Assembly (NCBI GenBank): GCA_027063225.1
Contig: JAMOSG010000036.1
Location: 35,990 to 99,989 of the forward strand
Direction: 5' to 3'
Source: Helicobacteraceae bacterium
GTDB lineage: Bacteria; Campylobacterota; Campylobacteria; Campylobacterales; Sulfurimonadaceae
Length of the DNA stretch: 64,000 nucleotides
The translations under genes and the position numbers were made by a program. Under the pieces are notes generated by a model. It searched no databases, was not told where the DNA came from, and saw nothing but the letters and a program-made list of their open reading frames with translations. Below are positions 42,402 through 52,738 of this stretch, in pieces. The stretch's first letter is position 1. Each line of letters opens with the position of its first letter.

Positions 42402-43157
42402 ATGAAACAAATTCACAATATATCTGCAGTACTTATTGTTAAAAATAGCGAAAATTCTCTTGCACAAACACTCCACTCTTTAGAGTCTTTTAAAGAGGTT
42501 ATTGTCTATGATAATGGCTCAAGTGATACTTCAAAAAAAATTGCTCAAAGTTTTTCTAATGTAATACTTATTGAGGGAACTTTTGATGGTTTTGGTACAA
42601 CAAAAAATAAAGCAGCCTCTTTTGCAACAAATGATTGGATCTTTTTTATAGATAGTGATGAAGTAGTATCCAAAAAGTTATTAAAAACTTTTTCAACTCT
42701 TAGCCTAGAGAAAAAGACACTTTATTTTATTAAACGAATCAATTTTTATAAAACACAACAAATTAAACATTGCTGGGGAGATGATACACTTGCACGCCTT
42801 TATAATAAAAAAGAAACCTCTTTTACCAATGCAATGGTTCATGAATCACTCCAAGAAAAAAATCTTTCAAAAGTATATCTACACGGAAATTTATTACACT
42901 ACCCATATAATACACTTTCAGAATTTTTAATAAAAGCAGATAGATACTCAAGTGCATTTGCAAAAGAGCATAAAGGGAAAAAGAACTCCTCCCCTACAAA
43001 AGCATTTTTAAATGGAAACTTCTCTTTTTTTAAAATTTATATATTAAAACGTGGATTTTTAGATGGATACGCAGAGCTTGTTATAGCATTTTCCCATATG
43101 GTGACAAACTTTTTTAAGTATATGAAGCTTTATGAACTGAATAAAGAGATGGTTTAA
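42402..43157 (+). CDS. Family 2 glycosyltransferase (paralogue of 35813-36562)
   Basis: ISAVLIVKNSENSLAQTLHSLESF, FIDSDEVV; start moved to MKQIHNIS. Confidence 0.85.
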   Translation: MKQIHNISAVLIVKNSENSLAQTLHSLESFKEVIVYDNGSSDTSKKIAQSFSNVILIEGTFDGFGTTKNKAASFATNDWIFFIDSDEVVSKKLLKTFSTLSLEKKTLYFIKRINFYKTQQIKHCWGDDTLARLYNKKETSFTNAMVHESLQEKNLSKVYLHGNLLHYPYNTLSEFLIKADRYSSAFAKEHKGKKNSSPTKAFLNGNFSFFKIYILKRGFLDGYAELVIAFSHMVTNFFKYMKLYELNKEMV

Positions 43158-43915
43158 CTCTTTTTAAAAAGAGTACCACCTCTGTGTTCTTGTTGCAATA
43201 AAAAACTTTTTGCATCATCTAAATGAAACCCACTTGCTAAAAACATACTTTTATTGTTTTGAAGAAGATAATTTGCAGCTTTGAGTTTTGTAACAATACC
43301 ACCCGTTGCAAAGATATTGTTTGGTGTTACTTCACTCTCTAGTTCATCTTTTGAGATTTCACTTACAACTTTTAAAACTTTTGCATCACTAAATCTACGT
43401 GGATCTTTGTTGTAGTAAGCATCAATATCTGAAAGAATTACAAGCATATCTGAATCTGTATGTTGTGTAATATAGGCTGAGAGTTGGTCATTGTCTCCAA
43501 CTTCAAGCTCATCTGTTGCAGTTGCATCATTTTCATTTACAATTGGAATCACCCCATTTTCTAAAAGGGTATTAATTGTATTTTTAATGCGATTAATATC
43601 ATCTAATTTATTTAAGTTTGCAGCGGTTACTAAAACCTGAGAAACTATAACATTAAATTTCTCAAATTTTTTAGCATATTTTTTCATAAGTACAGGCTGT
43701 CCAATAGCTGCTAATGCTTGTTTGTTTTTTAGTTGAGTTCTGTCAATTTTAAGTTTTGTATAACCTGCTGCGACTGCACCAGAAGAGACTAAAATAACTT
43801 CATATTTTTGACGTAAATCTACTAAAAAATCTACAAGTGCTTGCATACGCTCTAAAGCTATAGTACCATCTTGTGTTAAAACTGCACTTCCAACTTTAAT
43901 AACAAGACGTTGCAT
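43154..43915 (-). CDS. proB: Glutamate 5-kinase (no PUA domain)
   Basis: VIKVGSAVLT, VSSGAVAAG, VNENDATATDELEVGDNDQLSA. Confidence 0.95.
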   Translation of the reverse strand: MQRLVIKVGSAVLTQDGTIALERMQALVDFLVDLRQKYEVILVSSGAVAAGYTKLKIDRTQLKNKQALAAIGQPVLMKKYAKKFEKFNVIVSQVLVTAANLNKLDDINRIKNTINTLLENGVIPIVNENDATATDELEVGDNDQLSAYITQHTDSDMLVILSDIDAYYNKDPRRFSDAKVLKVVSEISKDELESEVTPNNIFATGGIVTKLKAANYLLQNNKSMFLASGFHLDDAKSFLLQQEHRGGTLFKKS

Positions 43916-43917
43916 AA

Positions 43918-45021
43918 CTATTTTGCTCTATTGTTTTGAACTAAGTTAAATAAAGCATGTTTAATAGCTTCTATATTACTTTGTGTTGCAGAAGAGATTG
44001 GTGCTATAAAATATGGTTTTGTTTTATCAAACCCTAGTGTTTCATCTGCACTCTTTTGAATATAGTAAGGTTTATCACTCTCAAAAGGGATCTCCTCTTG
44101 TTTTGTAGGCTCTAAATCTAACATAGTAATAAACTCTGTTACTAAACTCTCTAAATCCTCTGGTGGTACAACATCTGAGCGTGTTAAAGCGATTGCAAAC
44201 GAATTAGATGCTAACACATCACTAAAAGAGGCTATTTCACTTTTGAGTGTTTCTATTTGCTCTTTTAAATCTCTATATGAAGCTAAATCTACCATATAAA
44301 GTAAAATTTTTGTTCTCTCAATATGGCGTAAAAATTTAATCCCTAAACCTTTACCCTCATGTGCTCCACCAATAATTCCAGGGATATCTGCCATAATAAA
44401 TGACTCATAATCCCCAATATTTACTTGCCCAAGTTTTGGTGTAAGTGTAGTAAACTCATAATTTGCTATCTCAGGTTTTGCATTGGAAACTGTTGAGATA
44501 AGTGTTGATTTTCCAACATTTGGAAATCCAACAAGCCCAACATCTGCAATCATCTTAAGCTCTAAGCGGATATCTTTTGTATCACCTTTTTCACCTGGTT
44601 GTGCATACGTTGGTCTTTGGTTTGTTGGACTTTTAAAGTGAGTATTTCCAAGCCCCCCTTTTCCACCTTTTAAAAAAAGCTCCTCTTGTCCATCCTCTAC
44701 CAAGTCAAATAAAATCTCTCCACTCTCTTGGTCAATAACTTGCGTTCCAGGTGGTACAATAATAACTTTTTTAGCACCAGATTTTCCAGTCATATTTGAA
44801 CCCTCACCAGGGCGACCATTATCTGCTTTTATGTGCATTCTTCTTTGAAAATGAGAGAGTGTATGTGTGTTGTTATCACACTTAAACCATACATCTCCAC
44901 CTTTTCCACCATCTCCACCATTTGGACCACCATTGAGTACAAATTTTTCACGACGAAAGGCAACACAACCTGCTCCACCCTTTCCTGAGCTAACTCTTAA
45001 TTCAACACTATCTGTAAACAT
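43918..45021 (-). CDS. obg: Obg-family GTPase
   Basis: Gly-rich Obg fold, [39 protein letters not shown]. Confidence 0.98.
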   Translation of the reverse strand: MFTDSVELRVSSGKGGAGCVAFRREKFVLNGGPNGGDGGKGGDVWFKCDNNTHTLSHFQRRMHIKADNGRPGEGSNMTGKSGAKKVIIVPPGTQVIDQESGEILFDLVEDGQEELFLKGGKGGLGNTHFKSPTNQRPTYAQPGEKGDTKDIRLELKMIADVGLVGFPNVGKSTLISTVSNAKPEIANYEFTTLTPKLGQVNIGDYESFIMADIPGIIGGAHEGKGLGIKFLRHIERTKILLYMVDLASYRDLKEQIETLKSEIASFSDVLASNSFAIALTRSDVVPPEDLESLVTEFITMLDLEPTKQEEIPFESDKPYYIQKSADETLGFDKTKPYFIAPISSATQSNIEAIKHALFNLVQNNRAK

Positions 45022-45158
45022 TTTGGTAAATCCTTGAAATTAAATACTTAAAAAAAGACTACTAAAAGAAAAAACTATAGTAAATTTTTAAATATTTTTT
45101 TGAAATTTTATTTTTTAATGAGGGAAACATCTGGGCAAAAGCCCAAATATTTGTAGAA

Positions 45159-45416
45159 TTATGCAGCAGGTACGATTGAAACTTGTTGACGTTTTTTGTC
45201 TTTTCTTTCGAATTTTACAACACCATCAACTAAAGCAAAAATTGTATGATCTTTACCCATACCTACATTTTTACCTGGGTGAACTTTTGTACCACGTTGA
45301 CGGATAATAATATTACCAGCAACTACTGACTCACCACCAAATTTTTTAACACCAAGTCTTCTACCAGCTGAATCACGATTATTCTGCGTACTACCTTGAC
45401 CTTTCTTATGTGCCAT
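45159..45416 (-). CDS. rpmA: 50S ribosomal protein L27
   Basis: [29 protein letters not shown]. Confidence 0.99.
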   Translation of the reverse strand: MAHKKGQGSTQNNRDSAGRRLGVKKFGGESVVAGNIIIRQRGTKVHPGKNVGMGKDHTIFALVDGVVKFERKDKKRQQVSIVPAA

Positions 45417-45441
45417 CTAATTCTCCTTAAATTTTAATAAC

Positions 45442-45756
45442 TTATGCAGCTATTTTTGTAATGCGAACACGCGTGAAGTCTCTTCTGAAACCTCTTTTTA
45501 CTTTACTGTCTTTACGACGACGTTTTTTGAAGATTACAACTTTCTTAGCACGACCTTCATTAATAACCTCAGCAGTTACAACAGCACCTTCAACAAATGG
45601 AGTTCCAACTTTAAGCTCTCCATTGTTTACTGCTAATACCTCATTGATCTCGATAGTAGCTTTTGGCTCAAGAGACATTTTATCTAAACGTAAGATATCA
45701 CCCTCTTGAACTTTATATTGCTTTCCACCGTTTTTAATAATTGCATACATTTGCAT
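45442..45756 (-). CDS. rplU: 50S ribosomal protein L21
   Basis: [33 protein letters not shown]. Confidence 0.98.
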   Translation of the reverse strand: MQMYAIIKNGGKQYKVQEGDILRLDKMSLEPKATIEINEVLAVNNGELKVGTPFVEGAVVTAEVINEGRAKKVVIFKKRRRKDSKVKRGFRRDFTRVRITKIAA

Positions 45757-45903
45757 TCCTTATAATTCTACTAAAAAGTTCGGAATTATACCCAAACTAT
45801 CTTTAAGTTTTATTTAATTGTCTTTAAGGAGATGCCTTAAAACAAGAACAAAACAACTGTTTTTATAAAAAAAACTCTATTTTTATAAACAAAAAAACTA
45901 TTT

Positions 45904-48534
45904 TTAGTCAATATGAATTGTATCCTCGATATTTAACGTAACTGTTTCATTTTCAAGTGTCGCTGTATATGTTACAACACCATCTGTATGAGAAGTTTCT
46001 TGAAAATTATCATCTAAATGTATTATATGTTCAGCATTATCAGCAGCAACAATTTCTAAAGTATTGTCATCATCTGTAATATCTAAAACATCTTCTAAAT
46101 TGACTAAAACACCATTTTGTGGAGCATCTAATTCTATTTTATCCAAGGTGTCTGTTGTAGAAACTAAAGAGTTTAAATCAATTGTTCCATCTTGAGTTAA
46201 GGTAATACTTTCATATCTATTTTCCCCTTGTTCAACATGTAAGGTAACCTTTTGAGCAACACTTGTGGAATCCTCACCCATGGTTCCTCCATCATCAAGA
46301 ATATAAGAAAAACTTACTTTAGAAGATGTAGATTCTAAATTTTCTAAATTTACACTATAAGAGCCATTATTATTCAATGTTACTATATCATCATCTACAC
46401 TATACCCATCAACTGTTACACTCCCCTCTACGAGTTGATACTGAAGTGTTGCTACATCACCAAGGTCTTCATCTAAAGATAATGTTTCAAAACTTTCTTG
46501 AATCACATGTGCACCTAAATCTGATCTTAAACTATCATCTAAAAAGTCTTTATTTAATCCAAGTTGTCCAAACATACTTTCAAGTGTAGTATCTGCTAAA
46601 TCATCAACATTAAGATCAATATGTGAAACTAATGTTTGAGAACTTTGCTGAGCCACCTCTTTCATAAATTCATCATCTTCAGAGATATCGGCTGCTTGAA
46701 TAATAGCATCTGTTAATGCCGATGTTAACACACTTTTTAAATCATCTTCTGTGCCAATCTCATTAGAAACAGAATCTTTTAAATCCCCATAAATTTGATC
46801 TAATGTATCATTAAAAGAATCTGTTACACTTAATGGATTATTTAATGATTTTGCATCAAGAGAATATACAAAATCATTAATTGCATCTTTTGTATTAGAC
46901 AAGAAAGTGTCATATTCATTATTGATTGTATCACTATTTATATGAAGCTGATCTGACAACTCTTGTTCATCTATAGAATCTGCTATGTCTTGTGTATTAT
47001 CTGTTAAATAGTTTTTAAAATTTTCAAGCTGATTTTTTGTATCTGTATACTCTTCATCTGTTAAGTTAGATATATCCTCGATTTGTTCTTGTGTCAAAGA
47101 AGAACCATAAACATCATTTACAGCTTCTGTAAAATCTTCTAAGACTTTTGTTTTATCTACATCATCCTCATCTAACTTTACCAATAAATCATTCACAACA
47201 CTTTCCAACTTAAAAGTTTTTGAAGAGTCATCTAAATAGTTTTCAATATCATTTACAATATCTTGTGTTAATTTATCGATAACTAAAGAGTGTATAGAAC
47301 TATCGATTTCATCTAATATTGATGATGTTACATCTAAGTTTACACCATCTTCAACACTCTTGGCAATATCATCTTGAACCTCTTTCATATCTATATTATC
47401 AGACACAGAACCATCTTCTAGTTGTTGAATAGGCTCTAATAATGAACGAGTATAATCTAATGTACCAGGCAACTCTCCATCATATTTAGCATCATTTAAA
47501 GTAACATCTTTTTCCACTTCAATAGCTACTGGAGTATCATTCACTCCCATAATATCTAACGCAATAGTATTTGTTTGTCCATCTAAAGAATAATCAAATG
47601 AAACAGAAACAACATCCTCTTCATTTAATGCATTAAATAAAGGAGATGTCACTTGATATGAGCCATCTGGTAACAAACCTATATTTAAAAACCCTTTTTC
47701 TTGCAACAACTCTATAGTATCACTACTTAACTCTTTTTCATAAACCTCATCTTGATTTTCTGGTAAATTATCTTTGTAAAGTTTAGATAGTAAAATATCT
47801 ACTTGTTGTAATTTATCACCATCAGAATCTTCACTATTATTGATATTAGCAATCTCCTCTAAAAAGTTAATCACTGATTTATTTTGTGTTGTGATTTTTA
47901 AATTAATATTATCAAAGGAAACATAAGGTATTTCTCCAAGATTAGAGACTATTTTTTCTCCAACATATGTACTATTTTCACCAGCACCCAAATTTACTAA
48001 TTCAGATTCAAAAATAAGATTTTCATTAGAATTAAATAAATTTGCTAAAAGAATATTTTGTAACAATGTTATAGTATCAAGACCATTATTTGTTGTATTT
48101 TCCAGATCTGTTTCTTCTTGTATAGTTTCTATTTCGCTCTCTGGAGCACGTAGTTTTGTTTCAACACTTACCCCCTCAGCAGAAGGAACCGAGAACAACA
48201 AAGAGTTAGAAGCAGTTTCCTCTCCCGCCGCAGTCTCCATCTCATCTGTATTTTTATCATCTACAACCAAATTTTCATTAGCATCTGCTTCTTGAGCAAC
48301 AGATTCGTCAGCTATAATATCAAATACACCCTCATACGTAACAACCTTATCTATATCATTATATTTGATAGCTATCTGTGCTGTATCATCATCACTAACA
48401 ATTTGATCGTTAGCATAAATTTTATCTCCATACGATGCAATACGCTCTGTACCATCTGCATCTATAATACGAATACTTCTAAAAGATGCAACTACTTGCT
48501 GTATTGTTCCAATCTCTATATTTTCTTGTGCCAT
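45904..48534 (-). CDS. LapA-like retention-module adhesin (T1SS substrate), highly acidic
   Basis: N-terminal retention-module-like domain, TAAG motif at residues 101-104, cadherin/VCBS-like blocks, acidic C-terminus LEDVLDITDDDNTLEI; next to T1SS genes. Confidence 0.75.
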   Translation of the reverse strand: MAQENIEIGTIQQVVASFRSIRIIDADGTERIASYGDKIYANDQIVSDDDTAQIAIKYNDIDKVVTYEGVFDIIADESVAQEADANENLVVDDKNTDEMETAAGEETASNSLLFSVPSAEGVSVETKLRAPESEIETIQEETDLENTTNNGLDTITLLQNILLANLFNSNENLIFESELVNLGAGENSTYVGEKIVSNLGEIPYVSFDNINLKITTQNKSVINFLEEIANINNSEDSDGDKLQQVDILLSKLYKDNLPENQDEVYEKELSSDTIELLQEKGFLNIGLLPDGSYQVTSPLFNALNEEDVVSVSFDYSLDGQTNTIALDIMGVNDTPVAIEVEKDVTLNDAKYDGELPGTLDYTRSLLEPIQQLEDGSVSDNIDMKEVQDDIAKSVEDGVNLDVTSSILDEIDSSIHSLVIDKLTQDIVNDIENYLDDSSKTFKLESVVNDLLVKLDEDDVDKTKVLEDFTEAVNDVYGSSLTQEQIEDISNLTDEEYTDTKNQLENFKNYLTDNTQDIADSIDEQELSDQLHINSDTINNEYDTFLSNTKDAINDFVYSLDAKSLNNPLSVTDSFNDTLDQIYGDLKDSVSNEIGTEDDLKSVLTSALTDAIIQAADISEDDEFMKEVAQQSSQTLVSHIDLNVDDLADTTLESMFGQLGLNKDFLDDSLRSDLGAHVIQESFETLSLDEDLGDVATLQYQLVEGSVTVDGYSVDDDIVTLNNNGSYSVNLENLESTSSKVSFSYILDDGGTMGEDSTSVAQKVTLHVEQGENRYESITLTQDGTIDLNSLVSTTDTLDKIELDAPQNGVLVNLEDVLDITDDDNTLEIVAADNAEHIIHLDDNFQETSHTDGVVTYTATLENETVTLNIEDTIHID

Positions 48535-48579
48535 AACAGGACCTTTAAATTAAGATGGGAAAATTGTAACATCTTTATA

Positions 48580-48605
48580 AAAAAAAATATATACTCCTTT
48601 AGTAT
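48580..48605 (-). terminator. Candidate weak intrinsic terminator between the luxR-type gene and the adhesin gene
   Basis: Minus strand ATACT-AAAGG-AGTAT followed by a T-rich tract. Confidence 0.4.
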
Positions 48606-49225
48606 TAGACTCTCACTTTTAACACTAAAGCAACTCTATCAGAAATCTCTAACTTTTCAAAAATATGTTTTATATGCACTTTAACAGTAGGTAAAGAAAG
48701 AGTTAATTTTTGAGCTATCTCCTTGTTAGAAAGTCCTTGTGCTACAAGTATCGCTATTTGTTCTTCTCTTGTTGTTAAAAGAGAAAGTATCTCTTTATTA
48801 AAGCTATCTTTTCTTTCACTGTAATGATTAACCATATATAAGGTCAATTCTTTAAAAAACCATTTATTCCCATCTTGAATCGTTGCAATCATTTGCTGTA
48901 AATTCACCGGTGCTAAATAACTATTTTCATACCCTTTAAGTTGAGCTTTATTGAGCAAGTTTAAAGCATGTTGGAGTGTCGGTTTTTTATTAAAGAGTGC
49001 AATATTTACAAAAGGGTATAATTCCATTTTTAAAAAAAATTCTTCTATATCTAAACAACTGTTCTCATCTGCTAAGATCAAAACTTGTTGGGTTGTCCCT
49101 TTTAAATAATTTTCCAAAGTTTCCAACTCTTCAACTATTATAGTTTGATTATCAATCGATCTTTTCCAAAATTTTTGTAAAGAGGGAGAAGTTGTAAAAA
49201 GATACAAAGTCATTTTAACGCTCAC
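48605..49225 (-). CDS. LuxR-family regulator with degenerate receiver (CsgD-like layout)
   Basis: C-terminal LTTREEQIAILVAQGLSNKEIAQKLTLSLPTVKVHIKHIFEKL. Confidence 0.88.
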   Translation of the reverse strand: MSVKMTLYLFTTSPSLQKFWKRSIDNQTIIVEELETLENYLKGTTQQVLILADENSCLDIEEFFLKMELYPFVNIALFNKKPTLQHALNLLNKAQLKGYENSYLAPVNLQQMIATIQDGNKWFFKELTLYMVNHYSERKDSFNKEILSLLTTREEQIAILVAQGLSNKEIAQKLTLSLPTVKVHIKHIFEKLEISDRVALVLKVRV

Positions 49226-50597
49226 TCACTACATTTTGACTTGCACGCAAAAGGGGTTTTAAGATAAAATCTAACACACTCTTTTTACCTGTAATAATAT
49301 CTACATCTGCTGTCATCCCAACAATCACCTGTAATTTATGCCCTTTTTTTTCTAAATAGTTTCTATCTGTTTTAATATAAACCAAATAATAATTTTTTCT
49401 ATCTGCTTTATCTTCTATAGTATCTGCACTAATACGAATAAGTGTACCACCTAAAGAGCCATAAACAGCAAAATCATATGCAGAAAATTTAACAATTGCA
49501 CGTTGTCCAACATGTAAAAAAGCTATGTCAGATGGTCTAATTTTTGTTTCTATAACCAAACCATCTTGAGATGGAACTATTTTTACAAGATCCATACCTG
49601 GTTTAACAACACCACCTATTGTATTTACCAAAAGCTGTTTAATAGTTCCATCAACTGGCGAACGAACATCTGTTCTTCTTACTTTATCTTCTTTGGCAAT
49701 ATTACTTTTTTGGATCCTTTGCATTTGGGCTTGAACTTCGTTATATTTCTCTTTTGCTTTATTAGCAAAGGAGAGTTTTAATTCCCTTATTTTACTTTTT
49801 TGCTCTTGTATTTTAGATTTTAAACGGGGGATAGAGAGCTGTAATTCTTCAATTTCACCTTTTTTTGTCGCTAGCTCTCTTTTTAGTTTTAAAAAATCTA
49901 CTTCAGCAACTAAATGTTTTTTAAATAGTGGTTCATTAAGCTCCACCTCTTTTTCTAAAAGCTTATAATTATTTTGTAGATTTTTAATTTTTAAAGCAAC
50001 TTCTTGAAGCTCACTCTCTTTTTGCTTTAACTGTTGCTGAAAAATAACAATATTATTTTTCAACTGCTCTTTATTTGTCAAATATAAAGAATACTCATGA
50101 ACTATCAACTTTCCAAGATCTCTTTTTAAGCTTTTAGTTAAAGAAAAACTACTCTCTCCAGCTTCAGCAAGTAAACGAATACTTTTAGCACGAAGTTCAT
50201 CATAACGTAGTTTAGATTCTACATAAGTGGATGCAAAAGAGGTGTCATCAATTTTTATAAGAATATCACCTTTATCTACATGCTGCCCCTCTTTTACTAA
50301 AATATCACTAACAATTCCACCCTCTAAGTTTTGAATTGTTTGTACTTTATTTGAAGGGATAACTCTTCCATTACCTCTTGTTAATGTATCTATCTTGGCA
50401 TAATATGCCCAAACAATCAGACTTACAATAGAGATTACAACACTCCATAGTAAAATTCTTAACTTTGTATGCTTTAAAGTTAAAATCGCTCCACTTAAAG
50501 AGTTCATATATTCACTATCTGAAAAATTTTTAATTTTAATTTTCTTTAACTCATCAGGTGTATAAGTATAATTAACAATTTTTTCTTTAAAATTCAT
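49215..50597 (-). CDS. T1SS membrane fusion protein (HlyD/LapC family)
   Basis: GNGRVIPSNKVQTIQNLEGGIVSDILVKEGQHVDKGDIL, coiled coil, C-terminal beta domain. Confidence 0.93.
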   Translation of the reverse strand: MNFKEKIVNYTYTPDELKKIKIKNFSDSEYMNSLSGAILTLKHTKLRILLWSVVISIVSLIVWAYYAKIDTLTRGNGRVIPSNKVQTIQNLEGGIVSDILVKEGQHVDKGDILIKIDDTSFASTYVESKLRYDELRAKSIRLLAEAGESSFSLTKSLKRDLGKLIVHEYSLYLTNKEQLKNNIVIFQQQLKQKESELQEVALKIKNLQNNYKLLEKEVELNEPLFKKHLVAEVDFLKLKRELATKKGEIEELQLSIPRLKSKIQEQKSKIRELKLSFANKAKEKYNEVQAQMQRIQKSNIAKEDKVRRTDVRSPVDGTIKQLLVNTIGGVVKPGMDLVKIVPSQDGLVIETKIRPSDIAFLHVGQRAIVKFSAYDFAVYGSLGGTLIRISADTIEDKADRKNYYLVYIKTDRNYLEKKGHKLQVIVGMTADVDIITGKKSVLDFILKPLLRASQNVVSER

Positions 50598-50599
50598 AC

Positions 50600-52738
50600 C
50601 TATCTTCCTTGAAGTTTCGATAAAACTTTTTCTTTTTTATCATCCAAAACAATTTTACCATCCACCAATACCATTACCCTATCTACTAACTGTAAAAGCG
50701 TATGTTTATGAGAAATAAGAATAAAAGTTTTATCTTTTACAATACTAGGCATCTGTTTTAAAAAATAATTTTCATTATAACTATCCATTGCACTTGTTGG
50801 TTCATCAAACAATATAAATGGCGTTTCATACAGTAATGCCCTTGAAAGTGCTACAAGCTGCTTTTGACCACCAGAGAGTCCATCACCTCTTTCTGCAATA
50901 GGCATATAAAAACCTTGTGAATCTTTATTTACAAATTTATCAAGACCTGTTAATTTTGCTACTTCTACTATTTCATCATCTGTTGCATTTGGCTTTCTAA
51001 CAATAATGTTATCTTTTAATGTCCCACTAAAAAGTATCGTTTCTTGTGGTACATATGCCATATTCTCTCTCAAATCTGAAGCGTCTAATTGATTAATATC
51101 TATATCGTCTATTAAAATAGTTCCCTCTGTTGGCTCATAAAGTTTTAAAATCAATTTTTGAATTGTTGTTTTTCCTGAACCATTAGCACCAATAATAGCT
51201 AAATTTTCTCCTGGATTGATTACAAAACTTACATTATCTAAAACTTTTTTCTCACTATTTGGGTAAGAAAAAGAAACATTTTTAAATTCTATTTTGCCAT
51301 TAAATTCTTCCCTAGCAATAAACTTCTGCTCATTTTCACCCTCTTGTTTCATAATAGAATCTAATACAGTATATGAATTTTTTGCCTGTTCAAAGTTAGC
51401 AATTAAAGAAGCAACTTGCCCTAATGGTGCTAACATTCTAGAAGATAACATTACAGTAGCAATTAAAGCTCCCATAGTTAATAGCTGCTCTGAAATAGCA
51501 TACACTCCACCAATAATTATAAGTACGGTATTGATATGCACTACAAAACTCACAACATTTGAAACAGAATTTGAAAGGAGCTTAGATTTTATCCCTTTCG
51601 TAGCTACTTCTGCTGTAGCTTCTTCAAATTTCCATTGAGAATGTCCACTTATTCCTAAAGCCTTTATAATTTCTATAGATGATAAAGCCTCAATAAGAAT
51701 AGAGTTTTTCATAGAAGAAGCAACATGCGTTCGCTCTACAGCATTTTTCATAGGTCTTTCAATAAATAAAGAGTATAAAATAATAATTAAAGCACTAAAA
51801 ATAGGTATAATAACTAACGATCCACTTAAAAAATATATCGTAAATAAAAACAAAAAACTAAAAGGTAAATCTACTAAAACACTAATCGTAGAAGCATTAA
51901 AAAAATTTCTTAAAGTATCAAAATCTTTAATATTACTTGCAAAAGAACCAACAGATTTTGGTTTATATTTTAACTTTAAACTCATTACATGTTCAAAAAT
52001 AATAGATGAAATGATAATATCACTTTTTTTAGCGGCTGTTTCTAAGAAATAGGAACGTAAAAACTTTAGAATAAAGTCAAATATGTAAACTAAAACTATA
52101 CCACTTACAAAAACCCACATCGTATCTATAGCATTATTTGGTACTACCCTATCATAAATATTTAATGTAAAAATAGGTGTTGCTATAACAAACAAGTTAA
52201 TAATAAAAGATGCAACAATTACATCAATATAAATATTTTTAGAGTACTTTAAACTACTCCAAAACCAATGTTTTGTGTCTTGTTTAAGTAAAGATTTGTG
52301 GAGGTTATCATAGTTTAATTCAGGTTTAACTAAAAATGCATATCCTAAATACTCCTTTTGAAGCTCCTCAAATTTAACCCAATTTTCTGCTCCTTCTAAA
52401 TCTGGCAAAATTATTTTAACAAACTTCTTATCTGCAGAAATTTCAGTTAAAATACAAGCTCCATCATTTTTTAACACTAAAATAACAGGTAAAAGTAAAA
52501 CTGATATATCCTCAAGCGTATAATTAACAAGTTTTGAATGGAAACCTGCTTTTTTAGCTGCTCTAAAAAAAAGGGATTTAGACTTTGTGTCTTCAACACA
52601 AAAAAGAGATGGTGTTTTTTTGCCATCCTCTAAAGGTAAAGAAGAGACAAGTGCTTTTGCACTCATTGGGCGGTTATAAATTTTTGTAAGAATAACCAAA
52701 CTATCTAAGAGAGGGTTTTCACTACTGCTCGACAACAA
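50600..52738 (-). CDS. T1SS permease/ATPase (LapB/LssB family) with N-terminal C39-like domain
   Basis: TM domain, GANGSGKTTIQKLI, LSGGQKQLVALSRALL; C39-like domain without obvious catalytic Cys. Confidence 0.93.
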   Translation of the reverse strand: MLSSSSENPLLDSLVILTKIYNRPMSAKALVSSLPLEDGKKTPSLFCVEDTKSKSLFFRAAKKAGFHSKLVNYTLEDISVLLLPVILVLKNDGACILTEISADKKFVKIILPDLEGAENWVKFEELQKEYLGYAFLVKPELNYDNLHKSLLKQDTKHWFWSSLKYSKNIYIDVIVASFIINLFVIATPIFTLNIYDRVVPNNAIDTMWVFVSGIVLVYIFDFILKFLRSYFLETAAKKSDIIISSIIFEHVMSLKLKYKPKSVGSFASNIKDFDTLRNFFNASTISVLVDLPFSFLFLFTIYFLSGSLVIIPIFSALIIILYSLFIERPMKNAVERTHVASSMKNSILIEALSSIEIIKALGISGHSQWKFEEATAEVATKGIKSKLLSNSVSNVVSFVVHINTVLIIIGGVYAISEQLLTMGALIATVMLSSRMLAPLGQVASLIANFEQAKNSYTVLDSIMKQEGENEQKFIAREEFNGKIEFKNVSFSYPNSEKKVLDNVSFVINPGENLAIIGANGSGKTTIQKLILKLYEPTEGTILIDDIDINQLDASDLRENMAYVPQETILFSGTLKDNIIVRKPNATDDEIVEVAKLTGLDKFVNKDSQGFYMPIAERGDGLSGGQKQLVALSRALLYETPFILFDEPTSAMDSYNENYFLKQMPSIVKDKTFILISHKHTLLQLVDRVMVLVDGKIVLDDKKEKVLSKLQGR

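Noticed and set aside
45842-45903. Tandem A/T repeat (ctgtttttataaaaaaaact / ctatttttataaacaaaaaaact)
   Set aside because: Short imperfect low-complexity repeat at a gene end; not a CRISPR or convincing regulatory array.
45904-48534. RTX calcium-binding repeats in the T1SS substrate
   Set aside because: No GGxGxDxUx nonapeptides seen; family call rests on the retention module, TAAG motif and T1SS context instead.
48292-48684. Plus-strand 130-aa ORF
   Set aside because: Antisense to adhesin and luxR-type genes; Cys/Tyr/Ile-rich low-complexity shadow.
51294-51638. Plus-strand 114-aa ORF
   Set aside because: Antisense to the T1SS ATPase gene with no RBS or family features.
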